Shown here piece after piece: positions 8,759-17,776 of a stretch of DNA of 64,000 nt (position 1 is its first letter; each line of letters starts with the position of its first letter). The notes under the pieces are model-generated. The model had not been told where the DNA came from. It did no database searches and saw only the letters and a program-made list of their open reading frames with translations. The stretch spans positions 682,001-746,000 of the forward strand of contig CBDFNC010000003.1 of the NCBI GenBank assembly GCA_965249895.1, written 5' to 3'. The position numbers were made by a program, and so were the translations under genes. This DNA is from CBDFNC01 sp965249895 (GTDB taxonomy: Bacteria; Pseudomonadota; Gammaproteobacteria; Enterobacterales; CBDFNC01).

Positions 8759-9631
8759 ATGGATAATATCAACATAATGACTATTGACTTGGAAGATTAT
8801 TTCCAGGTATCTGCCTTTGAAAGTGTGCTGCCAAGGGGGGACTGGCCTAATATGCCAAGTCGTATAGAGTTTAATTGCCATAAAATATTAACGATTTTTG
8901 AACTTAATAAAGTTAAAGGCACGTTCTTTGTACTTGGCTGGATCGCTAAAAAATATCCTGGGCTTATTAGGGAAATAGCTGAACAGGGACATGAAATAGC
9001 CTGTCACGGATATTGGCATCAAAGAGTGACAGACCTCGAGAGAAAAGAGTTTTCCAAAGATATTTTCTTAAGTAAACAATTGCTTGAAGATATAACCGGT
9101 CAAAGTGTTTTAGGTTATCGAGCCCCCAGTTTTTCTTTTAATGCCACTAATACTTGGGTATATGACGAGTTAAAAAGTGCGGGTTATAAATACAGCTCAA
9201 GTATATACCCAATTCGGCATGATCATTATGGCTCCCCTAACTTGCCAAGATTTTCTTTTGAGTGCCGACCAGGGTTTTATGAAGTTCCTATCTCAACTTT
9301 AAAGTTGTTTGGAAACAAGTTTCCCATTGGGGGTGGTGGTTACTTTCGGTTGTTTCCTTTTTGGTTAAGTTTATGGGCACTACGTAAATTTCATCGCGTA
9401 GAAAAACAAGCCTATATATTTTATATGCATCCATGGGAGTTAGACCCGGGGCAACCTAGGATCCCGGGAGTAAAGTGGAAAAACCGCTTTCGACATTACC
9501 TGAATCTACAGAAAACTCACCCCAGACTGGAACAGCTTTGCCGCAGTTACCGGTGGCAGAGAATGGACTCTTTGTTCCTTTACCATGCTATAGGAAAGAC
9601 AGAAAACCATGAATTCACAATTGCAAGTTAA
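8759..9631 (+). CDS. XrtA system polysaccharide deacetylase (NodB family)
   Basis: Carbohydrate esterase 4-type deacetylase of the exosortase subfamily (TIGR03006 type), likely removing N-acetyl groups from the EPS or its lipid-linked repeat. It begins MDNINIMTIDLEDYFQ, where Asp-Leu-Glu-Asp replaces the usual TFDDG, as is normal for this subfamily. Metal-binding His residues occur in ACHGYWHQ, and RAPSFSF supplies the conserved Arg-x-Pro. Start chosen is ATG 8759, with AGGAGG four bases upstream; the preceding TTG at 8756 is too close to that site. No signal peptide is evident. It overlaps the FemAB-like gene by 23 bases. Confidence 0.92.
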   Translation: MDNINIMTIDLEDYFQVSAFESVLPRGDWPNMPSRIEFNCHKILTIFELNKVKGTFFVLGWIAKKYPGLIREIAEQGHEIACHGYWHQRVTDLERKEFSKDIFLSKQLLEDITGQSVLGYRAPSFSFNATNTWVYDELKSAGYKYSSSIYPIRHDHYGSPNLPRFSFECRPGFYEVPISTLKLFGNKFPIGGGGYFRLFPFWLSLWALRKFHRVEKQAYIFYMHPWELDPGQPRIPGVKWKNRFRHYLNLQKTHPRLEQLCRSYRWQRMDSLFLYHAIGKTENHEFTIAS

Positions 9632-10643
9632 GTACCTGGAAGACAGTTGCAATATTGAGTGGGATAACTTTGTAGATAGCCATCCAGAAGCAACTTTTTT
9701 TCATTTATCCGGGTGGCGAAGAGTGATAGAGCAGGCTTTTGGTCATACTTGCTGGTTTTGTTATGTGGAAAGGAATGGTGAAATACTGGGGGTATTACCA
9801 CTGGCTTATATCAACAGTTGGTTATTTGGTCGAAAGTTAACCTCTCTTCCTTTTGCTGTTTATGGGGGGGTGTTATCAAAGAATAGGCAAGCCAGTAAGT
9901 TACTGATAGAGGAGGCAAAATCGTTAGCCAAGCGATTAGGGGTAGATAGTTTGGAACTAAGAAATCAACAGCCATGCTATCCTGATTGGCTGCGGCAGCA
10001 TCACCACGATACTTTTATTAAGCCTATCGCCGATACACCCGCGCTGATCTTGGGGGATATAAAAAAGAAGCAGAGAGCTGTGCTGAGGCAAGCTTTAAAT
10101 TCTTCCTTAATATGGAAACTAGAAAAGAATACCGACAACTTTTTTACTGTATATTCGGAGAGTGTTCGAAACCTGGGGACTCCAGTTTTTCATAAGCGCT
10201 ACTTTCAACTACTTATCGATACTTTCCCAGATAAGACGAATATCTTATCTGTTTTCCATCAGGGTAAGGTCGTTTCCAGTGTATTGAGTTTCTTCTACAA
10301 AGATCATGTTCTTCCATATTATGGAGGAGGTAGTTATCAGGCCAAGAGTCTGAAAAGTAATGACCTTATGTATTATCAGTTAATGTGCTTGTCGCGTGAG
10401 ATGGGGATAAGCCAATTTGATTTTGGTCGTAGTAAAATAGGTAGTGGTGCCCATGCTTATAAGCGTCACTGGGGATTCGAGCCGACTCCACTTTATTACG
10501 AAAACTTTCCAGTTAAGCTTCAGCAGATGCGTAATAACAGTCCGACCAACCCTAAATATCAGATGTTTATTCGCTTGTGGCGTAGATTGCCACTCTCGCT
10601 CAGCCAGTGTATTGGGCCCATTCTTGCTAAGGACTTGGGTTAA
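9609..10643 (+). CDS. XrtA-associated FemAB-like (GNAT-fold) protein
   Basis: Member of the FemAB-related family of exosortase loci (TIGR03019 type). Typical features are the opening segment with ATFFHLSGWRRVIEQAFGH, the LPFAVYGG stretch and the later YYGGGS...DLMYYQLM and FDFGRSKIGSGAHAYKRHWG segments. FemAB proteins transfer aminoacyl groups, and related GNAT enzymes transfer acyl groups; the substrate here is unknown but is probably a sugar amine of the EPS exposed by the deacetylase next door. It overlaps the upstream gene by 23 bases, and its TAA overlaps the ATG of the next gene, so translation is coupled. Confidence 0.9.
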   Translation: MNSQLQVKYLEDSCNIEWDNFVDSHPEATFFHLSGWRRVIEQAFGHTCWFCYVERNGEILGVLPLAYINSWLFGRKLTSLPFAVYGGVLSKNRQASKLLIEEAKSLAKRLGVDSLELRNQQPCYPDWLRQHHHDTFIKPIADTPALILGDIKKKQRAVLRQALNSSLIWKLEKNTDNFFTVYSESVRNLGTPVFHKRYFQLLIDTFPDKTNILSVFHQGKVVSSVLSFFYKDHVLPYYGGGSYQAKSLKSNDLMYYQLMCLSREMGISQFDFGRSKIGSGAHAYKRHWGFEPTPLYYENFPVKLQQMRNNSPTNPKYQMFIRLWRRLPLSLSQCIGPILAKDLG

Positions 10644-11839
10644 TGGACGATATATTGTTTCTTTGCCATCGTATTCCTTATCCCCCAAATAAAGGGGATA
10701 AAATACGTTCGTATCATTGGCTACAGCACTTGAAACAACATTACAAAGTGCACCTCGGGGCATTTGTCGATGATGTGGATGATTGGCAATATCGAGATAA
10801 GGTCAGTGAAGGGGTGGCTGAAGTTTTGTTGTTACCAAGGTCCCCTTGGTTAGGCAAGATAAAATGTATCAGTGGGTTCATTAGTCAATCGCCGCTGACT
10901 CTTAGCTTTTACGCTAGCAGCAGAATGCAGCGCTGGGTAGACAGGGTTGTGAGGAATTATCCAGGAATAAAAATCCTTCTCTATTCTTCAGTTATGGCGC
11001 AATACGTTGAGCATATAGATAATTTCAGAGTGATGGATTTTGTCGATATTGATTCCAGCAAATGGTTACAGTACGCCAACGAATATACAGGGGTCAAATC
11101 CTGGATATACCGTAGGGAACATCAAACCCTGGAAGCTTACGAGAAGAAAATAGCTAAGGAATTTGATCTTAGTTTATTCGTTTCCACCAGGGAGAGTATG
11201 CTATTTAAGCGTCTGCAACCAAGGCACCTGCATTACAAAGTCAAGGCTCTCAGTAATGGCATAGACCTAAGCTTTTTCGACCCCTTTGACAGCGATATAA
11301 ACACCCCCTATTTAGCCGGACAGCAACCCATTGTGTTTACCGGAGCGATGGACTACAAAGCGAATGAGGATGCGGTTGTCTGGTTTGCCCAAACCATTTT
11401 TCCCCATATTCGCAGTCAATTCCCAAAGGTTGTTTTTTATATCGTTGGTAGTAATCCGAGTAGAAAAGTGCAATCTCTGGCTCAGATTATGGGCGTTTCA
11501 GTGACAGGGCGAGTAGCAGATGTCAGACCCTACCTACTCCACTGTTGTTTCGCTGTCGCTCCGTTGCGTATATCTCAAGGTGTACAGAACAAGGTATTGG
11601 AAGCTCTGGCAATGAATAAAACTGTGGTCGGTACAGCTTCCGCATTTGAAGGTATAGGAAACCCAGCTGCTGGTATTGTTGTTGATGATGAAAAGAGTTG
11701 GATCAGTGGCTGCGGTACAGCCCTGTGCCAGGACCTGCCGATGCCAACAAGCAGGGATTGGGTAGGGCAAAGGTTCAGCTGGCAAAAAAGTTTTGTCTTA
11801 TTGTCACAACATTTTTCCCCGCTAGGAGAAGAGCAATGA
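10643..11839 (+). CDS. XrtA system glycosyltransferase (TIGR03087 type, GT4-like)
   Basis: A 398-residue GT-B glycosyltransferase of the exosortase-linked TIGR03087 family. The start, MDDILFLCHRIPYPPNKGDK, is diagnostic. The C-terminal half has the nucleotide-sugar-binding features GAMDYKANEDAVVWF, IVGSNPS and a KVLEALAMNKTVVGT segment containing the Glu of the EX7E-like motif. It likely adds one sugar of the EPS repeat on the cytoplasmic side. The ATG overlaps the previous stop (TAATG), and the TGA overlaps the ATG of the exosortase gene. Confidence 0.93.
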   Translation: MDDILFLCHRIPYPPNKGDKIRSYHWLQHLKQHYKVHLGAFVDDVDDWQYRDKVSEGVAEVLLLPRSPWLGKIKCISGFISQSPLTLSFYASSRMQRWVDRVVRNYPGIKILLYSSVMAQYVEHIDNFRVMDFVDIDSSKWLQYANEYTGVKSWIYRREHQTLEAYEKKIAKEFDLSLFVSTRESMLFKRLQPRHLHYKVKALSNGIDLSFFDPFDSDINTPYLAGQQPIVFTGAMDYKANEDAVVWFAQTIFPHIRSQFPKVVFYIVGSNPSRKVQSLAQIMGVSVTGRVADVRPYLLHCCFAVAPLRISQGVQNKVLEALAMNKTVVGTASAFEGIGNPAAGIVVDDEKSWISGCGTALCQDLPMPTSRDWVGQRFSWQKSFVLLSQHFSPLGEEQ

Positions 11840-13359
11840 TAGTTGGACAAGGACGGTATTATGGCGCATTTTTGGCTCTGTTATTGAGTTGGTTACTCTG
11901 CTTTTATTCTTCAATCGCCAGTATGGTAACTATTTGGGCGACGACGGAGACATTCGCCCATGGTTTCCTCATCTTCCCTATAGTTATTTACCTTATTTGG
12001 GATAAGCGCGGAGAACTGGAGATAATTGAATGGCGATCTAATCCCTTCTCCCTGATTGCCTTGATATGCCTGCTTTTACTCTGGTTGCTTGCTGTTCGAC
12101 TTGGTGTTCAGGTTATCGAGCAGTTAGCTGCGGTGGCGCTAATTCCAGTATTTGTACTTATGGTATTTGGAACCCGAGTTTTCAAGATTATCAGTTTTCC
12201 TCTGGCATATTTATTTTTTGCCGTGCCATTTGGTGAGTTTCTAATTCCTAGCCTTCAGCAGATCACAGGGGATATTTGTGTTTGGTTGTTAAAAGCATCG
12301 GGTATGTCTGTATTTAAAGAAGGTAATTATATCTCGACACCTGAAGCTATGTTCGAGGTAGCCTGGACTTGCAGTGGCATTCGCTATTTAATCGCCTCTA
12401 CTTCATTGGGAACTCTGTTTGCCTATCTAAATTTTACTTCACCGAAAAAACGACTGTTTTTTAGCTTATTTGCAATCGGTTTGCCCGTTCTGGCGAATGG
12501 CCTGAGAGCTTACAGCATTGTAATGTTATACACCTATGTGGATAAACGCTTTGCCCAACATTTAGATCACTTGATTTATGGCTGGGTATTGTTTGGGGTC
12601 ATTATTTTGTTGCTGTTTCTCATTGGTCGCTGGTTTGGGGACAGAGAAATGGGTAGGGAAAAGATTGCAAGCTTATCCACTGTAAAACCTGCTAACAAAA
12701 TGAGTTATTGGCATACTCTCTCGGCTATCGGGGTCACCTTATTGATCAGCGCTTTACCTGGCTGGATGGCGATGAATGACGCGAAAACTAATTACCTTCC
12801 CATGTCGACACCTGCTGCAGCCAGCTATTGGGTTAGTTCTGACACGGTGAATTCCGTATGGACACCACAATATAAGTGGGCGGACCGCAGCATTAACGCA
12901 TTGTATAAAAAACAAGGTAAAGAAGTATTTCTCTACATAGCTAAATATGATGAGGAAAAGCAAGGTAAGGAACTGGTTAATATCGCTAACCGTTTGTTTG
13001 ATACATCACGTTGGCGTTTGTTAAGCGAAAGCAGACAAACTTTGTTGCTTGGAACTAGATCCCTGGAAGTGGAGCAAAAAAACTTGTCCGGCCCTGGTGG
13101 TGACCTGGTAATTTGGAGTTGGTACCGGGTAGGGGAGCAAAACTTGATCAGCCCCTGGATGACAAAGTTGCACCAGTTTATAGATGCGCCATTTTCTAAG
13201 TCCCAGGGTGCAGTTATTGCTATTGCTACATCGGGTGAGCAGGCCGATATATCCTTAACCGAATTTATACAGGATCACTGGGCTGAGGTTTTTGCGGTGG
13301 TGGACAAACCTTTGAATATGAACCACACAAGGATAGTGGAGCAGCAACATGGAGAATAG
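11836..13359 (+). CDS. xrtA: exosortase A fused to EpsI domain (XrtA)
   Basis: Multi-pass inner-membrane cysteine transpeptidase that cuts PEP-CTERM sorting signals. The catalytic triad is visible: Cys179 in AWTCSGIR, Arg224 in ANGLRAY, His245 in DHLIYGW. About eight membrane segments cover residues 5-290. The C-terminal part (from about 315, after a final membrane segment) is an EpsI domain, the usual fusion for XrtA of EPS loci. The start chosen is ATG 11836, which forms an ATGA overlap with the previous stop and has AGGAG upstream; longer in-frame versions would run deep into the previous gene and lack the signature. No PEP-CTERM protein is encoded in this window, so its substrates are elsewhere. 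Confidence 0.95.
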   Translation: MIVGQGRYYGAFLALLLSWLLCFYSSIASMVTIWATTETFAHGFLIFPIVIYLIWDKRGELEIIEWRSNPFSLIALICLLLLWLLAVRLGVQVIEQLAAVALIPVFVLMVFGTRVFKIISFPLAYLFFAVPFGEFLIPSLQQITGDICVWLLKASGMSVFKEGNYISTPEAMFEVAWTCSGIRYLIASTSLGTLFAYLNFTSPKKRLFFSLFAIGLPVLANGLRAYSIVMLYTYVDKRFAQHLDHLIYGWVLFGVIILLLFLIGRWFGDREMGREKIASLSTVKPANKMSYWHTLSAIGVTLLISALPGWMAMNDAKTNYLPMSTPAAASYWVSSDTVNSVWTPQYKWADRSINALYKKQGKEVFLYIAKYDEEKQGKELVNIANRLFDTSRWRLLSESRQTLLLGTRSLEVEQKNLSGPGGDLVIWSWYRVGEQNLISPWMTKLHQFIDAPFSKSQGAVIAIATSGEQADISLTEFIQDHWAEVFAVVDKPLNMNHTRIVEQQHGE

Positions 13360-14503
13360 ACCTGATAGCCGGCCACTGATTTTGCATTTGGTGTATCGAT
13401 TTAGTGCAGGTGGGTTAGAGAATGGCTTAGTTAATATTATTAACAACTTGCCAGATAAAATGTTTCGTCATGCCATTGTATGTCTGACTCAGCATGATGC
13501 ATTTATTGAGCGAATTAAAACGGATATTCAGGTATATGACTTGTATAAAAAGCCGGGAAATGACTTTTCTATCTATTGGAAGGTATGGCGCTTATGTCGA
13601 CGGCTAAAACCCACAATTGTACATACGCGTAATCTTGCGTCTTTAGAAATGCAGTTGTTTGCCTGGATTGCCGGGTGTCAACTGAGGTGTCATGGTGAGC
13701 ACGGCTGGGATATTGCCGATCTATATGGTGGTGAACGTAAATACCGTTATTTTCGCCGTTTTTTGTCCCCGCTAATTAGTGCTTATGTTGCCTTGTCTAA
13801 ACATACGGCTCTGTATCTGACTCAGGGAGCGGGTATCCCAAAGAACAAGCTAAATCATATATACAATGGTGTGGATACCCATAAATTTAGACCCCAAGTA
13901 AAACGGCCCCACCTGGCGCCAGTCTTTTCCGATCAGAATTGTTTTGTTATTGGTACTGTAGGTCGCTTGGCCAAAGTAAAAAATCAGCAGCTACTTATCC
14001 GTGCATTTGCATCTTTACTGGACAACCCGGCAACTTATTCAAAAAAACTTAGGTTGGTTATTGTGGGGGATGGGGAATGTAAGGATGAATTGCGGGAATT
14101 GGTTGATAGGAAGAATTTACAGCAGTTTGTCTATTTTGCTGGCAATCAAGATCAAGTTCAGAGCTGGCTAAATAACTTTGATCTTTTTGTTTTACCGTCT
14201 TTGGCTGAAGGGGTTTGCAATACGATCCTGGAAGCAATGGCTTGTAGTACAGCTGTGGTAGCAACAAACGTTGGGGGTAATGGTGAACTGGTCGTCACGG
14301 GTGAAACCGGTATGTTGGTTCAGTCAAATCATCGTGAGCAAATGGAGTTGGCTATGTTGCATTATATTCTCAGGCCTCAATTACTCAGTCTGCATGGGGA
14401 ATCTGGGCGTAAAAGGGTTGAGCGCTTCTTTAGCCTGGAGAATATGGTGTCAGGTTATCTTGCTTTTTATCAGAAGTTACTGGCGTCTAAGGGTGTGAGC
14501 TAG
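13349..14503 (+). CDS. XrtA system glycosyltransferase (TIGR03088 type, GT4)
   Basis: A 384-residue GT4 enzyme with the TIGR03088 hallmark LHLVYRFSAGGLENGLVNII near the start. Further on come GTVGRLAKVKNQQLLI, IVGDGECKDEL, and the donor-binding ...LPSLAEGVCNTILEAMA segment with the EX7E-type glutamates. Likely adds a sugar to the lipid-linked EPS repeat. It overlaps the exosortase gene by 11 bases. Its 3' end (from about 14446) is repeated just downstream at 14544-14609. Confidence 0.93.
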   Translation: MENRPDSRPLILHLVYRFSAGGLENGLVNIINNLPDKMFRHAIVCLTQHDAFIERIKTDIQVYDLYKKPGNDFSIYWKVWRLCRRLKPTIVHTRNLASLEMQLFAWIAGCQLRCHGEHGWDIADLYGGERKYRYFRRFLSPLISAYVALSKHTALYLTQGAGIPKNKLNHIYNGVDTHKFRPQVKRPHLAPVFSDQNCFVIGTVGRLAKVKNQQLLIRAFASLLDNPATYSKKLRLVIVGDGECKDELRELVDRKNLQQFVYFAGNQDQVQSWLNNFDLFVLPSLAEGVCNTILEAMACSTAVVATNVGGNGELVVTGETGMLVQSNHREQMELAMLHYILRPQLLSLHGESGRKRVERFFSLENMVSGYLAFYQKLLASKGVS

Positions 14504-14609
14504 GAATAACCCGCTCTGAATGCGGTTCAGCACGGGACGGTTTGGTGTCAGGACATCTGGCGTTTTATCAGAAGTTACTGGCGTCCAAGGGTGTAGGAAT
14601 AACTCGCTC
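14446..14609 (+). repeat. imperfect direct repeat: duplicated 3' end of a glycosyltransferase gene
   Basis: Copy 1 (14446-14516) covers the last 19 codons of the glycosyltransferase, its stop and about 13 bases after it. Copy 2 (14544-14609) lies in the 131-base gap before the amidotransferase. Both contain TTTTATCAGAAGTTACTGGC; differences are few, mostly at third codon positions, and copy 2 lacks a GAGCT segment just before AGGAATAAC. Copy 2, read in the same way, encodes SGHLAFYQKLLASKGVG before a TAG. It may be a remnant of a tandem gene duplication or of recombination between related alleles. Confidence 0.85.
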
Positions 14610-14634
14610 CTAGTGGGTAGGAGTAGGGGGACAG

Positions 14635-16563
14635 ATGTGTGGAATAGCAGGTGTATTCGATACCAAAGGAAACCGGAAGCTAAATAGCAGCTTACTGGAA
14701 GCAATGAACAGGATCCAATTTCACCGAGGACCAGATGAAGGAGGAACATTTGTTGATGTAGGTATCGGGCTTGCCCATCGTCGCTTGTCCATTATAGACA
14801 GGTCGGGTGGTCAGCAACCTATGGTAACGCCAGATAATCAAGTCGCCCTGGTGTTTAACGGAGAAATATACAACTTCCAGGAAATTAAAGCCGAATTGGA
14901 GTCGAAAGGTTATAACTTTGCGACCAATAGTGACACGGAAGTAATTCTGAACGGTTGGTTATTTTGGGGGGAGAAAGTAGTCACTAAACTCAGAGGTATG
15001 TTTGCGTTCGCCATTTGGGATAAACATTTGGGCTGCTTGTTTCTCGCAAGAGACAGGTTGGGGATCAAACCACTACATTATGCCTTGTTGTCCTCTGGAG
15101 ATCTGGTGTTTGGTAGCGAGCTAAAAGCCTTGCAAGTACACCCTGAACTAACTAATGAGCTATCACCCGAGGCAATAGAAGATTACTTTGCCTTAGGATA
15201 TATACCTGAGCCAAAAACTATTTTTAAAAACGTATTTAAACTCTCCCCGGGCTTCACTTTAACGGTCAGTAAAGGAAGCCATTCGCTTTCCCCGCAGCAA
15301 TATTGGGACCTTTCCTTTAAACAGCAAACTCGAACTCCCGGTATTGAGAAAGAGCTGATAAAGCGCCTGCGGGAAGCGGTAGAAATTCGCATGATTTCTG
15401 AGGTTCCTCTGGGGGCATTTTTATCGGGAGGAGTGGATTCAAGCGCCGTGGTAAGTCAAATGGCCATTTCTCAGGAAAAGCCGGTTAATACTTGCGCCAT
15501 CGGTTTTAAAGTTGTCGATTTTAATGAAACTCAGTTCGCCGCTCTGGTGGCGGAAAAGTACAACACGGTGCATACGGAAAGACTTGTGGCCGCAGATGAC
15601 TTTAGCTTATTGGATGACCTGGCCTATATTTATGATGAGCCCTTTGCCGATAGTTCGGCTATTCCAACATACCGGGTTTGCGAGTTGGCCAAGGAAAAAG
15701 TGACAGTGGCGTTGTCCGGTGATGGTGGGGATGAGGTCTTTGCTGGTTATCGCCGCTACCTTTGGCACGAGAGAGAGGAAAAAGTCCGGCGTCTTATCCC
15801 TGCCAAGATCCGTAGTTCTTTGTTCGGTTGGCTGGGCAAGGTTTATCCCAAGCTGGACTGGGCGCCAAAATTTCTTCGTGGAAAAAGTACCTTTCAGGCC
15901 ATCGCCAGAGACACGGTCGAGGGTTATTTCCATAACTTTTCTATTCTGACCGAAGAGCAGCGAGAGCAGCTTTTTAGCCCTGCGCTGAAAGAAAAACTTA
16001 ACGGTTACCAAGCAATTAGTACATTTTATCAGTATGCAGAGCAGTTTGATGGTCAGGACTCCATCTCTTTAGTGCAATACCTGGATATAAAAACCTATTT
16101 ACCCGGAGATATTCTCACTAAGGTCGACAGGGTGAGTATGGCTCATGCATTGGAAGTTCGAGTTCCCCTTTTGGACCACCACTTTGTGGAATGGGCCGCA
16201 GGCATTCCGGCCAACCAGAAATTGGTAAAAAGTAACGGTAAACACATCTTTAAGAAAGCCTTGGAAGGCTACCTGCCTGACGATGTGCTTTACCGGAAAA
16301 AAATGGGTTTTTCGGTACCCTTAGCTAAATGGTTTCGTGGTCCGTTAAAAACCAAATTAAGGGAACATTTACTGGAAGGTTTGTTAAGTGAGTCGGAGCT
16401 GTTTAACCAGGCCTATGTCACCCAGCTAGTGGAGCAGCATCAGTCCGGACTAAGGGATAACAGCGCCGCCTTATGGTGTTTATTGATGTTTGAATCGTTT
16501 TTAAAAAAACAAGCGGGTCTCACAAGGAAAGGAGCTAGCTATGCGAATTCTGCATGTTCTTGA
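14635..16563 (+). CDS. XrtA system asparagine synthase-like amidotransferase
   Basis: Glutamine-dependent amidotransferase of the exosortase subfamily (TIGR03108 type), likely amidating a uronic-acid sugar of the EPS. The N-terminal Ntn-hydrolase domain starts MCGIAGVFDT with catalytic Cys2; HRGPDEGG, AHRRLSIID and FNGEIYN are intact. The synthetase domain has the PP-loop SGGVDSS at residues 264-270 and LSGDGGDEVFAGYRRY. Length 642 is normal for the family. It is preceded by the duplicated 3' end described at 14446-14609, and its last 23 bases overlap the next gene. Confidence 0.95.
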   Translation: MCGIAGVFDTKGNRKLNSSLLEAMNRIQFHRGPDEGGTFVDVGIGLAHRRLSIIDRSGGQQPMVTPDNQVALVFNGEIYNFQEIKAELESKGYNFATNSDTEVILNGWLFWGEKVVTKLRGMFAFAIWDKHLGCLFLARDRLGIKPLHYALLSSGDLVFGSELKALQVHPELTNELSPEAIEDYFALGYIPEPKTIFKNVFKLSPGFTLTVSKGSHSLSPQQYWDLSFKQQTRTPGIEKELIKRLREAVEIRMISEVPLGAFLSGGVDSSAVVSQMAISQEKPVNTCAIGFKVVDFNETQFAALVAEKYNTVHTERLVAADDFSLLDDLAYIYDEPFADSSAIPTYRVCELAKEKVTVALSGDGGDEVFAGYRRYLWHEREEKVRRLIPAKIRSSLFGWLGKVYPKLDWAPKFLRGKSTFQAIARDTVEGYFHNFSILTEEQREQLFSPALKEKLNGYQAISTFYQYAEQFDGQDSISLVQYLDIKTYLPGDILTKVDRVSMAHALEVRVPLLDHHFVEWAAGIPANQKLVKSNGKHIFKKALEGYLPDDVLYRKKMGFSVPLAKWFRGPLKTKLREHLLEGLLSESELFNQAYVTQLVEQHQSGLRDNSAALWCLLMFESFLKKQAGLTRKGASYANSACS

Positions 16564-17776
16564 TCATTCGATTCCCCTGCAAAGCGGTTATAGCTTTAGA
16601 ACACGGGCTATCGTCCTGCAGCAGCAAAAACTTGGCTGGCAAACTCTGTTGGTGACCAGTGCTAAACAAGGCAGTAGTAGCAACTCGGTGGAAGAGGTGG
16701 ATGGACTTCGCTTCTATCGCAGCAGCTTCTCACATTTTTTAATGAAGCTCCCTCTTATCAAACAGTTATATACCGTTGTTAGCCTGAAAAAGGCCCTCGA
16801 TACGGCGTCATTTGAATTTAAACCCCACGTAATTCACGCTCACTCTCCAGCCCTAAATGGCTTGGCGGCATTATGGTTGGCAAAAAAAAACAATATTCGC
16901 CTGGTGTACGAGGTGAGGGCCTTTTGGGAGGATGCTGCGGTTGATCACGGTACTGCCAGGGAATGGGGGCTTAAGTACTATATGATCCGAGCCGTGGAAA
17001 CGTTTGTATTACGTCGTTGTGATGCCATTACAACTATATGTGACGGATTAAAAAGTGATATTTGCGAACGAGGTATAGACAGGGGAAAAGTAACCCTAAT
17101 TCCGAATGCGGTGGATATCAATCAGTTTCATCTTATTAAAGAGAAGCATAAGGCACTGGAGAAGCTGCTAAAACTGGAAGGGAAAACGGTACTGGGATTT
17201 ATCGGGTCTTTTTACGCGTATGAAGGGATTGAACTGCTGATAGTCAGCCTTTCCCAGGTCAGCCTTAAAGGGCGGAACCTAGCTGTATTATTGGTTGGAG
17301 GGGGACCGGAAGAGGACAAGCTGAAAGCTTTGGTAGAATCCCTTGATTTGAACGAAAAAGTGACTTTTATTGGCCGTGTGCCACACCAGGATATTACCAA
17401 CTACTACAGTCTGGTGGATATTTTTGTCTATCCAAGGCTGCCTATGCGTCTGACGGATACCGTGACCCCTCTTAAACCATTGGAAGCAATGGCGCAAGGA
17501 AAGCTGGTTGTAGCATCAGATGTAGGTGGACATAAGGAGCTAATTACTCATGGGGTTAACGGCTATTTATTCAAAAATAGCTGTGTAATTGAGCTGGCCA
17601 AAACACTGGCTTGGTTACTGGAAAAGCGGGAGTTATGGCAGGCTAACTTAACCGCTGGTCGAGATTATGTGGTAAGAGAAAAGAACTGGCCCCATTCCGT
17701 AGCGAACTATATTCAGGTCTATAACGAGAACGCCTCAGAATCGCTGGATGAGGAACTGAATCATGAGCAGGCCTAA
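16541..17776 (+). CDS. XrtA system glycosyltransferase (TIGR04063 type, GT4)
   Basis: A 411-residue GT4 enzyme with the TIGR04063 signature start MRILHVLDHSIPLQSGYSFR. The donor-binding half shows GFIGSFYAYEGIELL, LLVGGGPEEDKL, IGRVPHQDITNYYSLVDIFV and a PLKPLEAMAQGKLVVASDVGG segment. Start ATG has a consensus AAGGAG six bases upstream inside the amidotransferase gene (23-base overlap). It probably adds another sugar of the EPS repeat. Confidence 0.94.
   Translation: MRILHVLDHSIPLQSGYSFRTRAIVLQQQKLGWQTLLVTSAKQGSSSNSVEEVDGLRFYRSSFSHFLMKLPLIKQLYTVVSLKKALDTASFEFKPHVIHAHSPALNGLAALWLAKKNNIRLVYEVRAFWEDAAVDHGTAREWGLKYYMIRAVETFVLRRCDAITTICDGLKSDICERGIDRGKVTLIPNAVDINQFHLIKEKHKALEKLLKLEGKTVLGFIGSFYAYEGIELLIVSLSQVSLKGRNLAVLLVGGGPEEDKLKALVESLDLNEKVTFIGRVPHQDITNYYSLVDIFVYPRLPMRLTDTVTPLKPLEAMAQGKLVVASDVGGHKELITHGVNGYLFKNSCVIELAKTLAWLLEKRELWQANLTAGRDYVVREKNWPHSVANYIQVYNENASESLDEELNHEQA

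Noticed and set aside
10380..10763. Minus-strand 127-codon frame across the FemAB/TIGR03087 junction
   Set aside because: It is fully covered by two well-supported plus-strand genes and shows no recognisable protein features.
11698..11835. Longer N-terminus for exosortase A
   Set aside because: It lies fully inside the upstream glycosyltransferase gene, has no conserved residues, and the ATGA junction at 11836 has a good ribosome site.
14503..14634. A possible small gene in the gap holding the second repeat copy
   Set aside because: Only the repeated tail of the upstream gene is readable, with no start codon in a sensible position and no ribosome site.
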